Source: Enterovibrio coralii (GTDB lineage Bacteria > Pseudomonadota > Gammaproteobacteria > Enterobacterales > Vibrionaceae). Taken from it: a stretch of DNA of 64,000 nt. Below, one piece after another: positions 38,372-47,044 of this stretch. The notes beneath the pieces were generated by a model. That model saw nothing but the letters and a program-made list of their open reading frames with translations. It was not told where the DNA came from and searched no databases. A program made the position numbers and the translations under genes. The stretch spans positions 372,001-436,000 of the forward strand of contig NZ_LNTY01000006.1 of assembly GCF_001559595.1 (NCBI RefSeq). The letters run 5' to 3'. Position 1 is the stretch's first letter. Each line of letters starts with the position of its first letter.

Positions 38372-38377
38372 TATACT
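38372..38377 (+). promoter_or_regulatory. Candidate -10 element before the 26-residue ORF
   Basis: TATACT, preceded by CGT, about 90 bases before the small ORF. The only -35-like sequence (TTGACC at 38343) is too far away at 23 bases, so the promoter call is tentative. Confidence 0.35.
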
Positions 38378-38403
38378 CTGCGGCGTATAAAAAATCATCG
38401 ATA

Positions 38404-38433
38404 GGCCATGCTCACCAAACAGTGACTATGGCC
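38404..38433 (+). other. Structured leader hairpin before the 26-residue ORF
   Basis: GGCCAT (38404-38409) pairs with ATGGCC (38428-38433), and inside it TCAC pairs with GTGA around a CAAACA loop. It lies 33 bases upstream of the ORF start and has no T run. Confidence 0.5.
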
Positions 38434-38465
38434 GAACGTAGAGTCAAACATTTAGGGGATATAAC

Positions 38466-38546
38466 GTGGAAACGGTTCTGGTCATCGCATTTCTTGTAGC
38501 GGCATTCTTCATCGTCAAGAAAGAGCGCAAGTGCCGCTGTAAGTAA
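38466..38546 (+). CDS. Small membrane protein (26 aa), GTG start
   Basis: The frame starts at GTG 38466, six bases after AGGGGAT, a good ribosome site. The product is a single hydrophobic helix (VLVIAFLVAAFFIV) with a basic, Cys-containing tail KKERKCRCK. It could be a single-pass membrane peptide with the charged tail in the cytoplasm. It has its own leader hairpin and a strong terminator 150 bases downstream, so it looks like an independent unit. I do not recognise a family; it may instead be a leader peptide. Confidence 0.5.
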   Translation: METVLVIAFLVAAFFIVKKERKCRCK

Positions 38547-38691
38547 CACCAAAGTAAAGACTGAATTCCTTTTTTAAAACCACTCTTCAGTCATTTACGC
38601 ATCTGTCTTGGTCTACACATTTTTAGCCCGAGTCAACGATAGACGCTCGTGAGCAACCTCGTTTGGAGACCATGGTGTTAGACACCGAGAC

Positions 38692-38722
38692 AAAAAAGCA
38701 GAGCCTGAGCTCTGCTTTTTTA
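38692..38722. terminator. Bidirectional Rho-independent terminator
   Basis: GCAGAGC (38698-38704) pairs with GCTCTGC (38709-38715), flanked by six A and a run of T, so it can work in both directions between the small ORF and the minus-strand gene. Confidence 0.85.
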
Positions 38723-38774
38723 TTGCTTGTTCTTCGGCGATGTAATACTGACGTTCGTCAGAACCCGCGACTGG

Positions 38775-39284
38775 TTATTCGATAACGACCTTTTCGTCTC
38801 CGACCACAGAATGCAGATGCGCCATCATTGCGTGTTTTGCGGCGTCTGTGGTGCCGTGAACGTCATAAATACCTTTCAACACGCCTTCATCTTCTTGTGT
38901 TTCGAACAGCATACCCGTCGCGACTGGCACGCCTTGCTCCATAGACACGAAGAGGGTGACATTGATGCCGTCTGGTGTCGGGATATCCGTCAGCGATAGC
39001 TGAGAAAGGTACTCAATCATGGTTTCTTGTTTGTCTTCAGGCCACTTCTGCGCAAGCGTACGCGCATAGCGCACCATTAGCGGGTGGCAATCGACAACAT
39101 AGAAAGAAAAGCCGTCGCTAGAATCGGAGACGGTTTCCGTATCAACTGAAGGGCAGCTTTCCGCTTCTTTGTAGTAAGCAAGACCTGCTTGGCTCTCAGG
39201 GGTAGGGAACTGGGCGTCGTCAATATGACTGGCCATCCATAGTTGTTTTTTATGGAAGTGAGAAAGAACAGTTGATTCGTTCAT
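38775..39284 (-). CDS. Hypothetical protein (169 aa), possibly a divergent GNAT-like protein
   Basis: The sequence is acidic and soluble. The second half (GVPVATGMLFETQEDEGVLKG followed by IYDVHGTTDAAKHAMMAHL) resembles the end of a GNAT acetyltransferase fold, where a strand giving G-x-G-x-L is followed by a helix, but the acetyl-CoA motif is not intact. AGGAGCC precedes ATG 39284. It diverges from the SgrR-like gene with 209 bases between. Function unknown. Confidence 0.55.
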   Translation of the reverse strand: MNESTVLSHFHKKQLWMASHIDDAQFPTPESQAGLAYYKEAESCPSVDTETVSDSSDGFSFYVVDCHPLMVRYARTLAQKWPEDKQETMIEYLSQLSLTDIPTPDGINVTLFVSMEQGVPVATGMLFETQEDEGVLKGIYDVHGTTDAAKHAMMAHLHSVVGDEKVVIE

Positions 39285-39493
39285 GATGGCTCCTGAGCCT
39301 ATGCAATTTCAGCATGTGAACACCGATAATACCCACCTAAAGTGAAATAACAACGCCCAGAGCACAAAATGAGGAAATGTTCGAAGCAATTGGCTAACTG
39401 TTGACCAATTAGATATTGCTGGAGAAGTGCTAGATTGAGTATAAAATGGGGAAATCTTTCAGTGAAACATACAATTAAAAGGGTTCCTCTTTT

Positions 39494-41212
39494 ATGTCCG
39501 GTCAACGCCTGCAAACCCAGTTTTCCAAGATCTATGCCCACTTTGGTGGGACAGACAGCGATACTAACCTGGAAACCATGGCTGATATCTTGTGCTGTAC
39601 GCGTCGAAACGCACGTATGGTACTCAACAAGATGGCAGAGCAGGGATGGCTGAGTTGGGACCCTGCAGTCGGTCGTGGTAAGCAAAGTCGTTTGAACTTC
39701 TACCGCACAGAATCCGATCTTCAGATGCGTCGTGTTCGCAAATGGGTGCAGGAAGGTAAGCTAGATGCAGCACTGGAAGAATTAGATAACGATGCGGAAA
39801 AACTGGCAAGGCTGATCCAAGAACAGTTGGGGGTTTCTACCCAAGAGGGTAAACAAATTATCCGCTTGCCGTATTACCGTAGCTTCCCAACGCTAAATCC
39901 TTCTAAGCCTCTTCGTCGCTCAGAGCAACATTTGGTCACGCAGATTTTCAATGGTCTTACGCGAATCAATGAGAAAACAGAACAAGTAGAGGCAGATCTT
40001 GCCCATCATTGGGAGGCTATCTCACCGCAGCACTGGCGATTTTATCTGCGACCAGCAGTGAAATTTCACGATGGGAGTTTGCTGCAGGCCGATGACGTTA
40101 TCTGGTCACTCAAAGCGTTAACGTCTAGCCCGTTTTTCGCGCACATTGCTCAAATTGAAGCGCCAGAAGAGAACGTGATTGACGTGATCTTGTCGAGCGC
40201 AGACTTTTATCTACCAGAAACCCTCGCCATTCCAATGGCGGCGATTCAATCCAAAAAAGCGGCTCAGTCAAAAGATGCGGATAGGATGCCAATAGGTACT
40301 GGTCCTTACCGTGTCGCAGTGAATAACGATCGTCAATTGGTGCTAAAAGCGCATGATCAGTATTTCGGCTTCCGAGCACTGACAGATGAAATCGAAATCT
40401 GGGTACTGGACAGTGCGGCAATGTGTTTCTTGCAGCCAACAGCGTCGTTAGATCCTACCGCGTTGGACTCACGACAGGGGGCATTGCAAAGCGACAACAA
40501 CGATCGTTTGGAACTGGATGAAGGGTGTAATTACCTCTTACTGAATCGTCAAAGCGGTGTGGCTAAAGATGATCGCTGGGCGAAGTACATCAGTCAGCGG
40601 ATTTCTTCTCTGCGTTTATTACCATATTTAGCGAAGTTAGAAATCGGTGAGTATCGATTGGTGAATGCCTATGGCTTAGTGCCGGGTTGGATTCATTCCA
40701 AGGTGTCGTCAGCAACGGTTCTACCGCCAGCTCAGCGCACAATCAGGTTGGTACATCAATCAGAAAACCCGCTATTTCCGTTACTTGCGCAAGCGTTGAA
40801 GGAAATGCTGGCTGAAGACGGTGTAGAGCTGGAAATCGACACTGTGCCTTATGAAGAGATGATGAATCCGAAAAAGGCGAAGAAGATTGATATTTGGCTG
40901 TGCGGAATTAGCTTTGGTAACAAACGCCCTGAAGCGGTCTTGCCATGGCTCACGAGCTTTGAACACATTTCAACAGCCATGCCTTCAGATGAATACACAG
41001 AACTGTGCGAGAAAATGTCTGATTGGCGAGCACAGTCAGAACTGTCGTTTGATGCAGAATCTTTGGGTCGAGAGCTGGTGGAATCATCACTGCTCATCCC
41101 GCTTTTCCATATTTGGCTTGGCGTCGTCGACAGTGCCGATTTGGAAGATGTTTCCTCAAACCGAGTGGGTTGGTTTGACTTTAAATCGGTATGGAAAAAG
41201 CCGCTGATCTGA
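39494..41212 (+). CDS. SgrR-family transcriptional regulator
   Basis: The 572-residue protein follows E. coli SgrR (551) throughout. The N-terminal winged-helix domain includes NLETMADILCCTRRNARMVL and GWLSWDPAVGRGKQSRL. It is joined to a solute-binding-protein-like ligand domain: YYRSFPTLNPSKPLRRSE, HHWEAISPQHWRFYLRP and PIGTGPYRVAVN, then the closing VGWFDFKSVW. SgrR senses sugar-phosphate stress and activates sgrS in enterics. No sgrS, setA or sugar gene is adjacent here, so the ligand is open; relatives in Vibrio act on transport genes. Expressed divergently from the hypothetical gene at 38775. Confidence 0.88.
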   Translation: MSGQRLQTQFSKIYAHFGGTDSDTNLETMADILCCTRRNARMVLNKMAEQGWLSWDPAVGRGKQSRLNFYRTESDLQMRRVRKWVQEGKLDAALEELDNDAEKLARLIQEQLGVSTQEGKQIIRLPYYRSFPTLNPSKPLRRSEQHLVTQIFNGLTRINEKTEQVEADLAHHWEAISPQHWRFYLRPAVKFHDGSLLQADDVIWSLKALTSSPFFAHIAQIEAPEENVIDVILSSADFYLPETLAIPMAAIQSKKAAQSKDADRMPIGTGPYRVAVNNDRQLVLKAHDQYFGFRALTDEIEIWVLDSAAMCFLQPTASLDPTALDSRQGALQSDNNDRLELDEGCNYLLLNRQSGVAKDDRWAKYISQRISSLRLLPYLAKLEIGEYRLVNAYGLVPGWIHSKVSSATVLPPAQRTIRLVHQSENPLFPLLAQALKEMLAEDGVELEIDTVPYEEMMNPKKAKKIDIWLCGISFGNKRPEAVLPWLTSFEHISTAMPSDEYTELCEKMSDWRAQSELSFDAESLGRELVESSLLIPLFHIWLGVVDSADLEDVSSNRVGWFDFKSVWKKPLI

Positions 41213-41217
41213 GCGTT

Positions 41218-42099
41218 CTATTCAATATAAAACGTGGCCGCGAGAAGAATAGGGAGCGTAATTACCGTCAGTAAGTTCCCAAATAACACCATCGAGGCCA
41301 CCTTCTCAGGTCCCATTCTAAAGCGTTCTGCAAACAAGAAGTTCATCACGGCTGGCGGTAGCATGGTGAACAACAACAGCATTTTCATATGTTCCGCAGG
41401 CAACGGGATGAACATATAGATAACCGCGAAAGTAATGCCGCCAGTCACAAGACTAAGAACCGTCGCGAGCATACCGACACCAACGCCTGACCACCGAATG
41501 CCAGTCAATTGCACGCCCAATGAAATCAACATAATGGGAACCGCAGCCTGTCCAACCAAAATCATGGCCTCATTCAATGGGTTCCAAAGTGTTAAGTCGA
41601 ATAGATTGAAAAGAATCGCGACCAATGACGCCCAGAGCAATGGCATCTTGAATACGTTCTTTAGCTCATAGTCTTTATTGCTGAGCAATGCAGACCCTAC
41701 CGTAATGTGTAAAAGCAAAGAAACAACAAAGAGCAATACAGCCGGTGCTTCTGCCGCCGTGCCAAACGCATAACCAAACAAGGGAATGGCGAGGTTACCG
41801 CTGTTGCGAAACATCTGAGGTGGAGCCCAAGTTTTGTAGGAAATATTGAGGACTTTGCTCAGCGGGATCATCAATAATCCGGGCAAAAGCACGGCAATGG
41901 CTGCAGCGAATAACAGGGAGTATTGGGATTTCCCCAGCGGCATAACGGAGAGCGTTGAGAAGACTAGGCAAGGGATCATCAAATCGATATTAATTCGGTT
42001 GATGTCACTCATGTTGGGTTTGAACTGTTTTCCCACAAAAAAGCCAGCAGCAACGACGGCAAAAATAGGGAAGAGAATACTGACGACTTTTTCGAGCAT
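41218..42099 (-). CDS. AEC family permease
   Basis: This 293-residue membrane protein of the auxin efflux carrier family has about ten helices. ATG 42099 (MLEKVVSILFPIFAVVAAGF) is chosen because GAGGCACGG lies just upstream; the longer frame adds an unlikely 19 residues. Conserved bits are FVGKQFKPNMSDINRINIDLMIPCLVF in the first half and LPPAVMNFLFAERF near the end. Such proteins carry organic anions or malate; the substrate is not predictable. It converges with the SgrR-like gene, whose stop is three bases away from this stop. Confidence 0.85.
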   Translation of the reverse strand: MLEKVVSILFPIFAVVAAGFFVGKQFKPNMSDINRINIDLMIPCLVFSTLSVMPLGKSQYSLLFAAAIAVLLPGLLMIPLSKVLNISYKTWAPPQMFRNSGNLAIPLFGYAFGTAAEAPAVLLFVVSLLLHITVGSALLSNKDYELKNVFKMPLLWASLVAILFNLFDLTLWNPLNEAMILVGQAAVPIMLISLGVQLTGIRWSGVGVGMLATVLSLVTGGITFAVIYMFIPLPAEHMKMLLLFTMLPPAVMNFLFAERFRMGPEKVASMVLFGNLLTVITLPILLAATFYIE

Positions 42100-42280
42100 C
42101 CGTGCCTCAAAAGCAGAAATAAGAATAATAAGAATGAATAACCTAGCCGATACCAAGCTACTTTAACGTGCTCGTTTCATCAAGAGAATCGGTCACAAGA
42201 TTGAATGATGGGTAAGCTTGGTTCGGAGAGATTTGTCTAATGGCTAATGCGTGCCTGTTAAAGCGACAGTGAAAGAGAGG

Positions 42281-42910
42281 CTACAACGGGTACGTGGCGG
42301 TCAATAAAAGGTACTTGTAGAGTGGGAGGCCATCACGCTGGCGGTGAAGCGGATTGAATAGTCGATGTCGGCCTTTCTCAAGCTGACATTCCGTTTCAAT
42401 ATCATGCGCTAAATGTTGCTCGGCAGCGACAAGCTTGATGCCTTGGGAGATGTATTCATCGATATGAATGGGTTGATGACCGAGCCACCAGCTTGGAATA
42501 GATTTACTGGCACTGGAGCGATCAATCCAGTGATCAGCAACAATGATCAGCCGGACTTCCTTCGTTCTGTCTATGTCCAAGCCTTCAATTAACTGCTTAA
42601 TATCTCTCACCAAGCCTTTACGGCACGCAGAGCTGGCACTGATCATTCGATGTGCGAGAACAAAGACGAGATGGTCTTTGGTTTCGATGCGGTAGATGGG
42701 TTGTTTGGTGCTGGAGGTTTCTTCCATTTGATGAAACTGGGTTTGCACATCCAGGTTATCAAAAGAGTGAACAATGCGACGAGACAGCGCCTTGCCTAAG
42801 TGGCTGTCCTTCATGCCTCGGTTGTGAATTGTAGGATAATGGTGCTCGCAGAAACTCAAACAGTCTGATTGAAAGTTTCTCAAACTCTGCGAGATGAGTT
42901 CGTCCAACAA
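42281..42910 (-). CDS. Hypothetical protein (about 209 aa), TTG start
   Basis: The frame opens right after a stop and has only TTG codons (42913 or 42910) before the first ATG 33 codons in. GGAG lies 9 or 12 bases before them, so a TTG start is plausible. The protein is soluble and has HYPTIHNRGMKDSHLGKALSRR near the start, and EVRLIIVADHWIDRSSASKSIPS and WLGHQPIHIDEYIS further on, consistent with a nuclease-like or nucleotide-fold protein, but no family is recognised. Conserved wording suggests a real gene. A 5' frameshift cannot be excluded. Confidence 0.55.
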   Translation of the reverse strand: MLDELISQSLRNFQSDCLSFCEHHYPTIHNRGMKDSHLGKALSRRIVHSFDNLDVQTQFHQMEETSSTKQPIYRIETKDHLVFVLAHRMISASSACRKGLVRDIKQLIEGLDIDRTKEVRLIIVADHWIDRSSASKSIPSWWLGHQPIHIDEYISQGIKLVAAEQHLAHDIETECQLEKGRHRLFNPLHRQRDGLPLYKYLLLTATYPL

Positions 42911-43024
42911 AAAGGTTCACTCCAAAAACAAGCGTTACTACATAAGGTTACCTAAAGTATGGCAAAAATTTGAAATTTGCCATATCAACTTTAGGTATTT
43001 GTGGGAACGCGTGTAAAAGTGGGG

Positions 43025-43642
43025 CTAACTTCTTCGCATTGCTGGGCGAAAAACAATTCTTTTCAAGGTTTTCCAACGAATCAGTAACAAAGACGCGGCC
43101 AGCAGCAGGTAGATAGCGGGCTCGATAACCTCAGACTTTGTGGACCAATAAAAGTGAATTGGAGCCAATATGAGCGCAATATACACGCTGTTATGTAATT
43201 TTTGCCATTTAGCTCCCATGGTCCTTTGAATACGGGCGGTTGAGGTAACCGCCAATGCAAAAAGGATGATCCAGCAGACAGCACCAACAGTGAGATAAGG
43301 ACGCTTAACGATTTCGCTCCCGAGCAACGAGAAGTCAAAGCCTAGGTTGAGTGAGAAATACGTCAGCATATGCAGCGTTGCCCAAAAGAAGGCATAAAGT
43401 CCCACCAAACGTCGACATCTCACCAACAAGCCTTGCTTGGTGAATCTTGCCAACGGGCTGATGATAAGCGTAACAATCAAGGTATTCAGCGCGGCAATCC
43501 CGGTGTAGTGGGTAATACCGTCGACCGGATCCGCCCCAAATCCACCTTGAAGAGTTTGCCATACCAAGTCAGCAACAAAGGTCAGCGAGACGAGGTGAAT
43601 GGCAACCTTAACCCAGAATATGTGCTTCAGCGTCAATCTCAT
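43025..43642 (-). CDS. msrQ: Heme-binding membrane subunit of methionine sulfoxide reductase MsrQ
   Basis: This 205-residue protein with about six membrane helices donates electrons to periplasmic MsrP. It matches YedZ/MsrQ: HYTGIAALNTLIVTLIISPLARF, VGLYAFFWATLHMLTYF (heme His) and MGAKWQKLHNSVYIALILAPIHFYW, each with conserved His. ATG 43642 overlaps the msrP stop by one base (TGATG); the apparent TTG one codon earlier is not needed. The pair repairs oxidised methionine in envelope proteins. Confidence 0.92.
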   Translation of the reverse strand: MRLTLKHIFWVKVAIHLVSLTFVADLVWQTLQGGFGADPVDGITHYTGIAALNTLIVTLIISPLARFTKQGLLVRCRRLVGLYAFFWATLHMLTYFSLNLGFDFSLLGSEIVKRPYLTVGAVCWIILFALAVTSTARIQRTMGAKWQKLHNSVYIALILAPIHFYWSTKSEVIEPAIYLLLAASLLLIRWKTLKRIVFRPAMRRS

Positions 43643-44661
43643 CAATAGTTAGCTCTCAAATCCATTCCAGAATACAAACTCGCCACTTCATCGGCATAGC
43701 CGTTAAACATCAAGGTTGGCTGTCTGCGCGAGCTAAAAATAGTGCCTTCGCCAATGAATCGCTCAGAGCCCTGACTCCAACGAGGATGATCAACTTGCGG
43801 GTTTACGTTAGCGTAAAAGCCGTATTCATGACGCGCAAGCAGGTTCCACGTTGTAGGTGGCATTGCCTCCAACAGATGGATTTTGACGACTGATTTGATG
43901 CCTTTGAAACCATACTTCCAAGGCACGACCAATCGAACGGGAGCACCATTTTGTGGTGCCAATGTTTGACCGTACAAACCCACGCTTAAAATGGTTAGCG
44001 GATTCATCGCTTCATCCAGACGTAAGCCTTCGACGTATGGGTAGTCGATACCGCCACCGACGAATTGAGAACGCTGTCCGGGCATTTGGTCTGGATCGTA
44101 AAGGGTTTCGAAAGCGACATACTTGGCACTACCAAGAGGGTCCGCTTGTTTAAGCAACGCTGCTAACGAAAACCCAACCCAGGGAATATTCATTGACCAT
44201 GCTTCTACACAACGCATGCGATAGAGCCTGTCTTCAAGTGGGAAACGCTTGAGGAGATCGTCGTAGGAGAGAGTAATTGGGTTATTCACAAGACCCGTGA
44301 CTTCGAGTTTCCAAGGATCTACCTTGAAGCCCTGGCTGTTTTCAACTGGGTCGTTTTTGCCCGTACCAAATTCGTAGAAGTTGTTATAGGTAAGGACCTT
44401 GTTTTCGGGTGTGAGTTCTAAGCCATCGCCATACGATGTTTTTGCCGCAACCAGTGGATTTCTAACAAAGGCGGCTGCTGGCTCTTCCTTCTTGTCATCA
44501 CCAAACAAACCGAACAAGTTTGCGTTAGCTTGAGAGGCGATGGGGAGTGTGGCAGTGACAATACCGAGCTTTTTGAGGATCTCTCTACGCTCGCGGTAAA
44601 TCGATTCTGGTGTCAGTTCGTTTTCTTTCAAATCCGATTGCTTTTTTCTGCGGATAAGCAT
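43642..44661 (-). CDS. msrP: Periplasmic methionine sulfoxide reductase, catalytic subunit MsrP
   Basis: The 339-residue molybdoenzyme (formerly YedY) reduces methionine sulfoxide in periplasmic proteins. It has a Tat-type signal at the start ([11 protein letters not shown]) with the twin Arg followed by a hydrophobic stretch to ASQANA. The molybdenum Cys is in [17 protein letters not shown], and later [13 protein letters not shown] and [10 protein letters not shown] mark the family. Cytoplasmic folding with cofactor precedes export. It is the first gene of msrPQ. Confidence 0.94.
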   Translation of the reverse strand: MLIRRKKQSDLKENELTPESIYRERREILKKLGIVTATLPIASQANANLFGLFGDDKKEEPAAAFVRNPLVAAKTSYGDGLELTPENKVLTYNNFYEFGTGKNDPVENSQGFKVDPWKLEVTGLVNNPITLSYDDLLKRFPLEDRLYRMRCVEAWSMNIPWVGFSLAALLKQADPLGSAKYVAFETLYDPDQMPGQRSQFVGGGIDYPYVEGLRLDEAMNPLTILSVGLYGQTLAPQNGAPVRLVVPWKYGFKGIKSVVKIHLLEAMPPTTWNLLARHEYGFYANVNPQVDHPRWSQGSERFIGEGTIFSSRRQPTLMFNGYADEVASLYSGMDLRANY

Positions 44662-44910
44662 TTTCTCTTTCCTTATTCTCTGCCCAGAAGATTCTTGTAT
44701 CGATATAGACCTTATAAACGCAGCATTTCTTTCATTAGTTTAAGTTTGAATTAAAAAAAACGGACACTTTCGATGGTTTTCGACGCATTTGGCAAGTAGA
44801 GTGACAGTTCTGCCAGTGCCTAATGACAAACTGAATAAAAAGCAAACAGTTAAAGGAATAGGAATAAGCTCGCAGAGAGATGTTTTTTGATTTTTGAAAT
44901 GGATGCACAC

Positions 44911-45321
44911 ATGAAACGTATTCTTGTCGCTCTGGCATTAATGCTTCCTGCCACCTCGGCGTTTTCTCAAAGTTTTTCCGCTGGCGTATTTCTGGGTACA
45001 CCAATGTCTGGTGTCACCGTCTCGCAGGCGAACCTACGACTTTCTGTGGGATTAGATAACTTTGGCGTGGCAATAGACGGACTTTGGAATCTTGGTGATT
45101 GGCTTGTAAGGCCAGAACTTCATCCTGTTTATGGTTACACGGGTTTCCAATGGGTGAATGACGATGTGCACGAGTGGGGGCCGAGAGCGGGCTTGGGTAT
45201 TGCGATCCCTGTTGGTTATGGAAACGCTGAGTTTTACGGCGAAGCGGGTTCGACATGGTATTGGCAAGAAGAAGCCGGTTTTGAATTGGAAGGCATGATT
45301 GGATTGAGAATGCACTTCTAA
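44911..45321 (+). CDS. Small outer-membrane beta-barrel-like protein (136 aa)
   Basis: A signal peptide (MKRILVALALMLPATSAFSQ) precedes a mature part of alternating strands that ends in Phe (GMIGLRMHF), the usual outer-membrane barrel ending. Repeated Gly/Tyr/Trp pairs (VYGYTGFQWVN, GPRAGLGIAIPVGYG, GSTWYWQEE) support a small barrel. No family recognised. ATG 44911 is used because the signal starts there; the ribosome site is weak. The transcript may end at the hairpin at 45348. Confidence 0.65.
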   Translation: MKRILVALALMLPATSAFSQSFSAGVFLGTPMSGVTVSQANLRLSVGLDNFGVAIDGLWNLGDWLVRPELHPVYGYTGFQWVNDDVHEWGPRAGLGIAIPVGYGNAEFYGEAGSTWYWQEEAGFELEGMIGLRMHF

Positions 45322-45642
45322 ACAAGCACACCATGCGAATGAGAGAAAAGGGCACCGAAAGGTGCTCTTTACGTTTTGTATCATTGGAGAGATTCACAGG
45401 TTAAATAAGTCAAATTGTGAACCTTCAATCGGATCGAAAGGGTCTGATTGCATGGTATCTTCGAATATATACCTAAGTATCTTGAAGTGGTTTGGTTATA
45501 TTTAAACCACTTGTTGCACGTTTTTGCAGTCTGAGCGTAAATAGAGTTATATACCCACTCAAAAGAGTTGCTCTTTTTTTGATCGGACTGGGTAACAAAG
45601 AACCATTGCTAAGAACAACAGAAATAGTCGAGACCGTGACGC
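45322..45642. other. Intergenic region with two further hairpins (possible small RNA or attenuator)
   Basis: AAGTGGTTT at 45485-45493 pairs with AAACCACTT at 45504-45512, and AAAAGAG at 45561-45567 pairs with CTCTTTT at 45571-45577 followed by T. The second is a compact terminator about 65 bases before the next gene. Together they could be a small RNA of roughly 100 bases, or an attenuator. Confidence 0.4.
45348..45377 (+). terminator. Hairpin after the small barrel gene
   Basis: AGGGCACC pairs with GGTGCTCT around a GAAA tetraloop, then TTTACGTTTT. A modest terminator 27 bases past the stop. Confidence 0.6.
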
Positions 45643-46587
45643 ATGAAATCGAAACGGATAGCCTTCCTAACACTCCTGCTTTCTCTATCTCCGCTGAGTA
45701 GCGTTGGGAATGAGTATGCGTGGCCATCGGCCCAAACGCGTTTGCTGGGTGAAAATACCATCCACGTCATCAAAGATGGCGAACACTTGGAAACCATTGC
45801 TAAGAAATACGACGTAGGCTTCTTGGCGTTGTTGTCAGCAAATCCCGGTGTTGACCCCTATCTGCCCGAGCCAGGAACCTTTGTTACTATTCCACAGCAA
45901 TTGCTGCTTCCTGATGTGGACTACAAAGGCATCGTTATCAACCTTGCAGAGCTACGTCTTTACTACTTCGATAAAGCGGAAAACAAAGTCCATGTGTTCC
46001 CGATTGGTATCGGCCGCATCGGTCGCAATACGCCAATCATGACTACCAAAATTAGTCAGAAACGTGAAAACCCAACATGGACGCCACCTGAGAGCATCAA
46101 AAAAGAGTACCTCGAGGAGCGAAACATCGTTTTGCCCGATGTAGTTCCTGCAGGCCCAGAAAACCCGCTTGGCAATCATGCGCTGCGATTAGCTTACGGT
46201 ACGGGTTCGTACCTTATTCACGGTACCAACAAAAGCTTTGGTATTGGGCTTCGCGTAAGCTCAGGGTGTATTCGTATGCGTCCTAAAGACATTCTTTGGC
46301 TGTTTGACAAAGTCGCCGTTGGTGAGCAGGTACGAGTGATTAACGAGCCGGTTAAGACAAGCTATGAACCTGATGGTGCGGTGTTTGTTGAGGTGCATCG
46401 TCCTTTGTCGAATGACGAATCAGATGCAGGCAAGCGTCTTCTTTCGCAGCCTGATGCGCGTGTTTCACACTGGTTGAAGTCAAATGCAATGAACGAAAGC
46501 CGCTATCGCGCCGCATTGGCGGTACAGTCTGGCATTCCTATTGAGATGGGAAATGCTGCGGCTCCCGAAGGAGCCGCAGAATTATAG
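45643..46587 (+). CDS. L,D-transpeptidase with LysM domain (ErfK/YbiS family)
   Basis: The 314-residue periplasmic protein has a signal peptide (residues 1-22), a LysM-like peptidoglycan-binding stretch at about 38-88 (HVIKDGEHLETIAKKYDVG) and a YkuD catalytic domain. The catalytic motif is present: HGTNKSFGIGLRVSSGCIRM, with His193 and Cys209. E. coli relatives (ErfK, YbiS, YcfS) attach the Lpp lipoprotein to peptidoglycan. An Lpp-like gene lies 20 bases away on the other strand, so this enzyme probably attaches it. The C-terminal tail is alanine-rich and is encoded by a strong hairpin. Confidence 0.92.
   Translation: MKSKRIAFLTLLLSLSPLSSVGNEYAWPSAQTRLLGENTIHVIKDGEHLETIAKKYDVGFLALLSANPGVDPYLPEPGTFVTIPQQLLLPDVDYKGIVINLAELRLYYFDKAENKVHVFPIGIGRIGRNTPIMTTKISQKRENPTWTPPESIKKEYLEERNIVLPDVVPAGPENPLGNHALRLAYGTGSYLIHGTNKSFGIGLRVSSGCIRMRPKDILWLFDKVAVGEQVRVINEPVKTSYEPDGAVFVEVHRPLSNDESDAGKRLLSQPDARVSHWLKSNAMNESRYRAALAVQSGIPIEMGNAAAPEGAAEL
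46556..46579 (-). terminator. Very stable hairpin in the 3' end of the transpeptidase gene
   Basis: CTGCGGCTCC (46556-46565) and GGAGCCGCAG (46570-46579) form a perfect 10-base stem. Read on the minus strand the loop is C(TTCG)G, an ultra-stable tetraloop, 27 bases past the lpp stop. T run is weak, so termination is inferred. Confidence 0.5.
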
Positions 46588-46606
46588 TGTGGCTAAGCGC
46601 AGTCGT

Positions 46607-46852
46607 TTATTTGGTGTAAGACTGTGCCATGTTGTCGATACGCTCGTTAGCGCGAGCCGCTTCGTCGTATGACAGAGCAGACGCCGCAGCTACGTCAGCA
46701 ACATCGCCTTGTAGAGCTGAAACTTGGTTAGAAAGAGAATCTACTTTAGACGAAAGGTCTGCGACGCTTTGCTCTAGAGCTGAGTTGTTTGAACAACCAG
46801 CCAAAAGTGCGCTTGAAGCAATCGCTGCTAACGTTAAAAGACGAATTTTCAT
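46607..46852 (-). CDS. lpp: Lpp-like major outer-membrane lipoprotein (81 aa)
   Basis: The signal MKIRLLTLAAIASSALLAGC ends in a lipobox with Cys20. The mature part is a coiled coil with heptads (LEQSVADLSSKVDSLSNQVSALQGDV) and a conserved RANERIDNMAQSY helix. The last residue is Lys, the one linked to peptidoglycan in E. coli Lpp. It anchors the outer membrane to the wall, and the L,D-transpeptidase on the opposite strand is the likely linking enzyme. The two genes converge with 19 bases between stops. Confidence 0.9.
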   Translation of the reverse strand: MKIRLLTLAAIASSALLAGCSNNSALEQSVADLSSKVDSLSNQVSALQGDVADVAAASALSYDEAARANERIDNMAQSYTK

Positions 46853-47044
46853 AGTTAGAACCTCTTGATTATTGTTGGGTTGCCTTACTTCACTGCTTTT
46901 TACCTGTTAAACAACTGGCTGCAGTTTAACCATAGACTGGGTTTACTTATTCTGCAGCCGACCGTCTCACATATCCGCCTCAATGTTGATACAGCTTAAA
47001 AAACTAAGCCTGCAATCAGCATAATTGGTTAGACTTTTTTCAGA

